Positions 7,201 to 10,257 of a stretch of DNA of 10,257 nucleotides are shown one piece after another. The stretch's first letter is position 1. Every line of letters starts with the position of its first letter. A model generated the notes under the pieces. It had not been told where the DNA came from. It made no database searches and saw nothing but the letters and a program-made list of their open reading frames with translations. This DNA is from Clostridia bacterium (lineage in GTDB: Bacteria > Bacillota_A > Clostridia > TANB77 > CAG-508), in assembly GCA_017621295.1 (NCBI GenBank), contig JAGATI010000047.1, forward strand, positions 1 to 10,257, written 5' to 3'. Made by a program: the position numbers and the translations under genes.

Positions 7201-8591
7201 AATCTGACATTAATGAAAATGCTGATGGTGAGTTGTTTACTTATACATTCAAGGCTGCTGCATCTGATGATACATCACTTCTTGGATTCTTACAGAAGGG
7301 TGATTACATCCTTGCTGAAGATGCTTCAACAGATTCTAATGGTGATGGTGAATATGACGATAAAGTTATAAATGGTCTATACGATCTATGCTATGTACAA
7401 GAAACAGGTACTGACTACAATGAGTATGGTGTTCCTATGACATACTGGGTTAAGTTCACAAGTAAACCAGCTATATTCTCTCGTGATAAGAAAGATTATG
7501 TAGTAGTAATCAATGGTTCTATGAATCAGGAAATTGGTACTATGGAACCACAATATCTTAAGGGATATACTTATGAGCATGCTAAACCTGAGGGAACAGG
7601 TATGATGGCTAAGCTAAACTGGCAAAAGTACATACTTTCTGCACTTACAGACTATACTGGTCTTCGTCGTGGATTGTTGAGCAAGGCTGAAATACAATGG
7701 CGTTACTTAGTTGATGGATTTGATTCTTATGTACAATCTGGTCTTAAGAAGGAACTTGCATCTTTATGTAAAGATAAACAAAACGCATTCTGTATTGCAA
7801 ACTTCCCAGCTATCCGTACATTTGTAAAATGTCCATATACATCATTTGTAAATGACAAAGGTGTATTCAATGCAGAATATGTAGCTGCTGGATATAACCG
7901 TAAGAAGTCAGCTGTTACTCGTTTTGATCTTCCATCAACTGATGAGGGTGCATCATTCATTGCATTCTATACACAATTGAAGTTCTCTGATGGATATGTT
8001 GATTCAACAATGCCTTCTGCAGGTCTTGTATCTAATATGTTCATGGAGAAATATGCATCTCGTAAACCTTACTATATTGTTGCTGGTCCTAATTATGGTG
8101 CAGTTTCGGCTGCAGGTCTAATTGGTCCTGACTATCATTTTGATGATGATGAGCTTAATGTATTAGAGCCATTTGGTGTAAATGCTATGGTTTATCGGCC
8201 TGGATTCGGCACATTCATCAACTCTAACCAGACTGCTAAACAAACTCCTGTATCTGCACTTTCTAAAGTACATATTCGTGAGTTGGTTATCTTCTTACAA
8301 GATGAGATTGCAAATGTTCTTCAGTCTTATCAATGGGAATTCAATAATCAAACAGTTCGCAATAAGATTAAGGATCGTGCTGATTATATATGCAACCAAA
8401 TACGTGGTAATGGTGGTTTGATAGACTTCTTAAACATTATGGATAGTTCTAATAATACAAATGAAATTATTGATAATGAGATGGCTATCTTGACTACACA
8501 TATTGAACCAGGCAGAGGTATGGGTAAGATGGTTCATGAACTTGTAATCCATAAGACTGGTGAGATGAATTCTAACATACTTGGTGAGTAA
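4233..8591 (+). CDS. Giant contractile tail sheath protein
   Basis: A 1452-residue protein that would polymerise around the tail tube and contract during infection. The N-terminal region fits phage sheath proteins: a GIYRVV-type start, then a VVGFSPVGPFNTPTYVRSVGEF segment (about residues 35-60). The C-terminal third, from about residue 1110, resembles the sheath core, ending with a long helical LVIFLQDEIANVLQSYQWEFNN segment and a final beta-rich part. T4 gp18 is about 660 residues, so this protein is more than twice as long. The excess is central (about residues 320-1100) and contains duplicated modules, probably exposed on the tail surface. The downstream tube-like gene supports the call. 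The start follows an AT-rich leader without a Shine-Dalgarno sequence. Arg codons are mostly CGT, unlike the upstream genes. The sheath assignment rests on motif memory and gene order. Confidence 0.8.
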   Translation: MAIPVHLQSFKSAGIYRVVFDKSTVLQQDSATLRMVVGFSPVGPFNTPTYVRSVGEFRALYGDRSKTQEKRGNFFHAMAIQMLAAGPILCLNLKKFENEKVGGSQIDTTFNTAYAVNPIEIPVEDIYDTTRFWELSADKLNDIRGAEYINIATTDNKNNSGTFFIRKASGSKVSSYDITVRDWYSDAHEDIPEYLQGKENQKMSAFMAEVYVFGGRFTADQVLASSSLKKYFEVNVDGKLVLKQYITNAFGDYIDTLDALYFDETSGAIGHYVGSLIPGLRDKNGVYQSLDVVFNQDQSTHNMMMSFNVDMLEEDGTAQIDLSGAYNISTHDNGNQHDQGHKFAASNVPYGAKPLCLDDIFDGIAVSNLLGNNNSPIVSDVVEFQTSIYTDDGVVKHDLSYQGTKKITGTLYVSHISGSNITLSHVGNNGQNQITVDCAGADDVNYILYQLGAAYEYKHANEDHTGVVTEYIPYESGLGTYFEGVNAYDLPNNLQGPKKIITSISRNIKTDDDIILLGGNKVKCTIEDVYITTKSQYKSTLVGASVKVVSDEEYSKMLKNAGYDSADALDRAQFISINEYKDTSDKNPVEAAKYRAYSEIVAYQKYNYVSGVQLSDGTVTYRIDDATENEDGTTIGGVKILDANGDQMIPKDTFYTVVNDVLYFLEEVDGVHKFTDSLGIIWHEVGDLHSEKLNYTNSATNEKANTTVTCPGHLYFHTIIPCDEFNKKAATDTDYEGYDINNGEWKAVKDNTTTYESLTNKAGWKPCYDITKYYLITDAELLAYEPYKYINRISVDDYNKLSKKDESAANNYRAGYDVVAYQKYDYVCHWSKAVDGSDLNDVAGGNAKVDLSFTDTTMQNIVVATDGTFTYNGIKFHLVIDKTCNKLLYAHSVISVEVYEGLDDYAGWKAIYQITYYYRIITATAYGLLPKLGEGVTENKFVSYQDATNPYSKWSVYQWINGSIMTNESWNVYGSAVTFINVDQTVWTLESDINENADGELFTYTFKAAASDDTSLLGFLQKGDYILAEDASTDSNGDGEYDDKVINGLYDLCYVQETGTDYNEYGVPMTYWVKFTSKPAIFSRDKKDYVVVINGSMNQEIGTMEPQYLKGYTYEHAKPEGTGMMAKLNWQKYILSALTDYTGLRRGLLSKAEIQWRYLVDGFDSYVQSGLKKELASLCKDKQNAFCIANFPAIRTFVKCPYTSFVNDKGVFNAEYVAAGYNRKKSAVTRFDLPSTDEGASFIAFYTQLKFSDGYVDSTMPSAGLVSNMFMEKYASRKPYYIVAGPNYGAVSAAGLIGPDYHFDDDELNVLEPFGVNAMVYRPGFGTFINSNQTAKQTPVSALSKVHIRELVIFLQDEIANVLQSYQWEFNNQTVRNKIKDRADYICNQIRGNGGLIDFLNIMDSSNNTNEIIDNEMAILTTHIEPGRGMGKMVHELVIHKTGEMNSNILGE
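5955..6713 (+). repeat. Duplicated 35-residue module (A) in the sheath insertion
   Basis: Residues 575-609 (bases 5955-6059) and 793-827 (bases 6609-6713) align without gaps over 35 positions, with 17 identities by eye. Both begin IS[IV][ND][ED]Y, carry a central YRA, and end VAYQKY[ND]YV. A nearby stretch starting VVSDEEYSKML (about residue 550) looks like a third, degenerate copy of the opening. The copies differ widely at DNA level, so the duplication is old. The motif family is not one I can name. Confidence 0.75.
6495..7013 (+). repeat. Second duplicated module (B) in the sheath insertion
   Basis: Two segments, from about residue 755 (YESLTNKAGWKPCYDITKYY) and about residue 899 (YEGLDDYAGWKAIYQITYYY), share YE-x-L, AGWK, a Tyr four residues before the Tyr pair, and ITxYY. 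They alternate with module A in the order A-B-A-B, so an A plus B unit of roughly 110-220 residues may have duplicated as a block. This suggests repeated surface domains built into the sheath. Confidence 0.6.
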
Positions 8592-8610
8592 ATATATTAT
8601 TATATATAGA

Positions 8611-8642
8611 TTGAGGAAGATTTATTCTTCCTCAACCTTTAA
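8611..8642 (+). terminator. Hairpin terminator after the sheath gene
   Basis: A perfect 10-bp stem (ttgaggaaga at 8611-8620 with tcttcctcaa at 8626-8635) with a 5-base loop starts 20 bases after the sheath stop. The T-run that follows is short (cctttaaa), so termination may be partial and let some transcription continue into the tube gene. The remaining bases to 8711 form the tube-gene leader. Confidence 0.7.
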
Positions 8643-8674
8643 ACAAGTAATTTAGAAAATATATATAAGAAAAA

Positions 8675-8692
8675 TATCAATTTAGTTTGATA
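8675..8692 (+). promoter_or_regulatory. Small inverted repeat in the tube-gene leader
   Basis: TATCAA (8675-8680) and TTGATA (8687-8692) form a 6-bp inverted repeat with a 6-base loop, 19 bases before the ATG at 8712. It could be a weak leader hairpin or an operator, but such short matches are expected by chance in AT-rich DNA. Confidence 0.2.
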
Positions 8693-8711
8693 CTATACAT
8701 AACATAATACT

Positions 8712-9362
8712 ATGGCAATGACAACTTATATGAACACCGACAGTGGACATAGTCTATATAATGGTGTTTACGATAACGAACAAACTAATGTTACTCACTT
8801 GCCTCATATTCAGAATACTGCTGCAGGTAGAGATCGTCAAGATCCTATGCATTCGGCAATATTCGAAGTATACTTTGATCTTCCTGCTGCTGTAAAAGCT
8901 GTATATGGAGCTGATGAGCATTACTTAACTGAGCAAGTTGTTGATGTTGATGGTCTTGATCAATTACAGAAAACTGTTGGTGCAGGCACACAGAAAATGT
9001 TTGGTGTGGATGTTTCATTCTTGAATCCAACTATTGACCAGACATATTGTGAGTTTACTATCAATTTCAACCTTAACATTCGTAATCATACTGATGCATG
9101 GTTGTTGAAGATATTCAAAGCATGGGCTAATTTGGGTTATAATTTGTCTAATGGTGAACGTACACTTATGACAGATTATGTATCTGAATCAGTACGTATT
9201 GCTGAGGCTAACCGTAATGGTGAAATCTGGCGTGCATACATATTCCATAAAGTAATGATTATTGGTGTTACTGGTCTTCCAACTCTTAACTATACAGAGA
9301 ATGAGCCAAGAAAATTGAGTGTAACATTTAGAGCTGACTATTGGGATGAAGACTTAGCATAA
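8712..9362 (+). CDS. Tail tube protein (T4 gp19-like)
   Basis: A 216-residue protein expected to stack as rings inside the sheath and form the conduit for DNA. After a polar N-terminal arm of about 45 residues, the core shows FEVYFDLP (51-58), a VVDVDGL strand-turn (76-82), alternating strands (CEFTINFNLNIRN, 113-125), a helix (AWLLKIFKAWANLGYN, 129-144), IWRAYIFHKVMIIGVTGLP (172-190), and a final KLSVTFRADYW strand (201-211). This order of strands and one helix fits myoviral tube proteins, though it is longer than T4 gp19 (163 residues). Position right after the sheath gene is the classic order in myoviruses. It is flanked by the sheath terminator and its own strong terminator, so it probably has its own promoter. 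Arg codons are mostly CGT, as in the sheath. An alternative is another gp19-fold protein such as a tail terminator or initiator. Confidence 0.7.
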   Translation: MAMTTYMNTDSGHSLYNGVYDNEQTNVTHLPHIQNTAAGRDRQDPMHSAIFEVYFDLPAAVKAVYGADEHYLTEQVVDVDGLDQLQKTVGAGTQKMFGVDVSFLNPTIDQTYCEFTINFNLNIRNHTDAWLLKIFKAWANLGYNLSNGERTLMTDYVSESVRIAEANRNGEIWRAYIFHKVMIIGVTGLPTLNYTENEPRKLSVTFRADYWDEDLA

Positions 9363-9392
9363 GCTAAACATATGTACATTAAGATAATAAAC

Positions 9393-9423
9393 AAAGGACA
9401 TTGAAATTTCAATGTCCTTTTTC
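9393..9423 (+). terminator. Strong intrinsic terminator after the tube gene
   Basis: An 11-bp perfect stem (9393-9403 with 9410-9420) flanks a 6-base aaattt loop that can itself partly pair. The T-rich 3' arm continues into tttttct. It begins 30 bases after the tube stop. This is the clearest terminator in the window, and it separates the tube gene from the endonuclease gene. Confidence 0.88.
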
Positions 9424-9439
9424 TATATTATATATAATT

Positions 9440-10257
9440 ATGAAAGAAATTATATTGAATAAATGTTATGTAGGTAAGTCAAATAGATTGTCAACAAAAT
9501 ATAAGCAATTGCTAAATGAAAATGAAATTGAATGGCTAAATGATACATATCCTGATTCATTATCAATAAAGGAACAATTATTTAGACTTAAGCATAACAT
9601 AGTAGAAATACCAAAATGCCCAATATGTGGAAATAATACAAACTTCATAAACATAAAATATACTGAATTTTGTAGTGTTGATTGTAAGAATAAGTCAAAA
9701 GATGTTGCATGTAGAATAAAAAATACAAAATTAATTAAGTATGGAAATGCTAACTATAACAATATAATTAAGAGAATAAAGACTTGTAATGAAAAATATA
9801 ATGTTGACAATTATATACAATCAAATGAATTTAAAGAAAAATATAAGAAAATATGTATAGATAAGTTTGGTGTTGACAATGTTGGTAAATCAAAAGAAAT
9901 TCATAGCATTATTACTAAACATACTGACTATAATTTAGCAAATAAGCATAGAATACAAACTAATTTGACTAAATATGGAGTAAAATATGTAGTATGTCTA
10001 GAATCATTAAGAGAAAAAAGAAAGTCATATGAATCAAAATTAAAAGAATACAATACTAAGAAAATAAATGGTACATTCAATACATCAAGTTGGGAAGACA
10101 AATCATATGTCATGTTGAAAGAAGTATATCCTGATGTATTACGACAATACAGAGATAATATTAGATATCCATGGTGTTGTGATTTCTACATACCAAGTAA
10201 GGACTTGTTCATAGAATGCAACTATGGATGGACACATGGAGGACATCCTTATGATGA
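9440..10257 (+). CDS. Homing-type endonuclease with zinc ribbon (3' end off window)
   Basis: The frame is open from the ATG at 9440 to the right edge: 272 codons, C-terminus missing. A Cys4 zinc ribbon is at Cys60, Cys63, Cys78 and Cys82 (CPICG and FCSVDC). It is followed by four imperfect repeats of a K-[YF]-[GN]-x-x-N type (about 100, 119, 142 and 178), typical of phage-borne free-standing endonucleases, where they probably bind DNA. The C-terminal part (about 218-272) looks like a PD-(D/E)XK-type nuclease fold: a helix with Glu219, then CDFYIP with Asp248, then LFIECNYG with Glu259, then WTHGG. Asn261 stands where a Lys or Gln is more usual. It lies behind the tube terminator with its own AT-rich leader and uses almost only AGA for Arg, all in keeping with a mobile insertion. 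It would cut phage relatives lacking it and so spread. Confidence 0.72.
   Translation, partial: MKEIILNKCYVGKSNRLSTKYKQLLNENEIEWLNDTYPDSLSIKEQLFRLKHNIVEIPKCPICGNNTNFINIKYTEFCSVDCKNKSKDVACRIKNTKLIKYGNANYNNIIKRIKTCNEKYNVDNYIQSNEFKEKYKKICIDKFGVDNVGKSKEIHSIITKHTDYNLANKHRIQTNLTKYGVKYVVCLESLREKRKSYESKLKEYNTKKINGTFNTSSWEDKSYVMLKEVYPDVLRQYRDNIRYPWCCDFYIPSKDLFIECNYGWTHGGHPYD

Noticed and set aside
7174..7371. Short plus-strand frame overlapping the sheath gene
   Set aside because: It is out of frame inside a long well-supported gene, and its composition (Leu, Met and His rich) is typical of a shifted reading.
7727..7960. 77-codon minus-strand frame within the sheath gene
   Set aside because: It is antisense to conserved sheath coding sequence, and there is no promoter or terminator in that orientation.
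8182..8421. Short plus-strand frame overlapping the sheath C-terminus
   Set aside because: It lies within the conserved sheath core in another frame, with no initiation signal or recognisable domain.
8712..9362. Tail tube gene as a second sheath fragment or capsid decoration protein
   Set aside because: Length, strand and helix order, and position directly after the sheath fit a gp19-like tube protein better, though this is not proven without a profile search.
9466..9654. Minus-strand frame over the endonuclease N-terminus
   Set aside because: The plus strand is continuously open with a clear Cys4 zinc ribbon; the minus frame is a shadow.

Overview
The window looks like part of the structural region of a large contractile-tailed phage (myovirus), free or integrated, that probably infects a gut Bacteroidota host. 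The phage assignment rests on a tail-sheath-like protein followed by a tail-tube-like protein. The host assignment is an inference from three things: very AT-rich DNA, no recognisable Shine-Dalgarno sequence before any start codon, and a good match to the Bacteroidota housekeeping promoter (aTTG-N20-TATATTTG). TAA, TGA and TAG all appear to act as stops, so there is no sign here of the TAG recoding known from some giant Prevotella phages.

Bases 1-57 are the tail of something upstream. Bases 58-4108 hold five tandem, same-strand paralogues of 233-294 residues. Each is a short shared N-terminal module followed by 6-8 copies of a 25-residue DUF285/BspA-type repeat (consensus W-[DN]-V-S-N-V-x-x-M-x-x-M-F-x-x-C-x-x-F-N). 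None has a signal peptide. Genes 1-2 and genes 3-5 are tightly packed. The two groups are separated by a 182-base gap made almost entirely of five 31-bp direct repeats, and the last repeat turns into the promoter-like sequence.

Bases 4109-4232 are a leader with a hairpin and a second TATATTTG box. They precede an unusually large sheath-like gene (4233-8591, 1452 aa). Its conserved ends enclose a long central insertion that carries internally duplicated modules. A perfect 10-bp hairpin follows, then the tail-tube-like gene (8712-9362) and a strong intrinsic terminator. From 9440 to the right edge runs an unfinished gene for a free-standing zinc-ribbon homing-type endonuclease.

The sheath and tube would build the contractile tail. 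The five repeat proteins sit directly upstream, but their codon use (Arg almost always AGA) matches the endonuclease rather than the sheath and tube (Arg mostly CGT). This suggests they are an expanding accessory cassette, perhaps virion or host-interaction proteins, rather than conserved tail parts. Their function is not known from the sequence.
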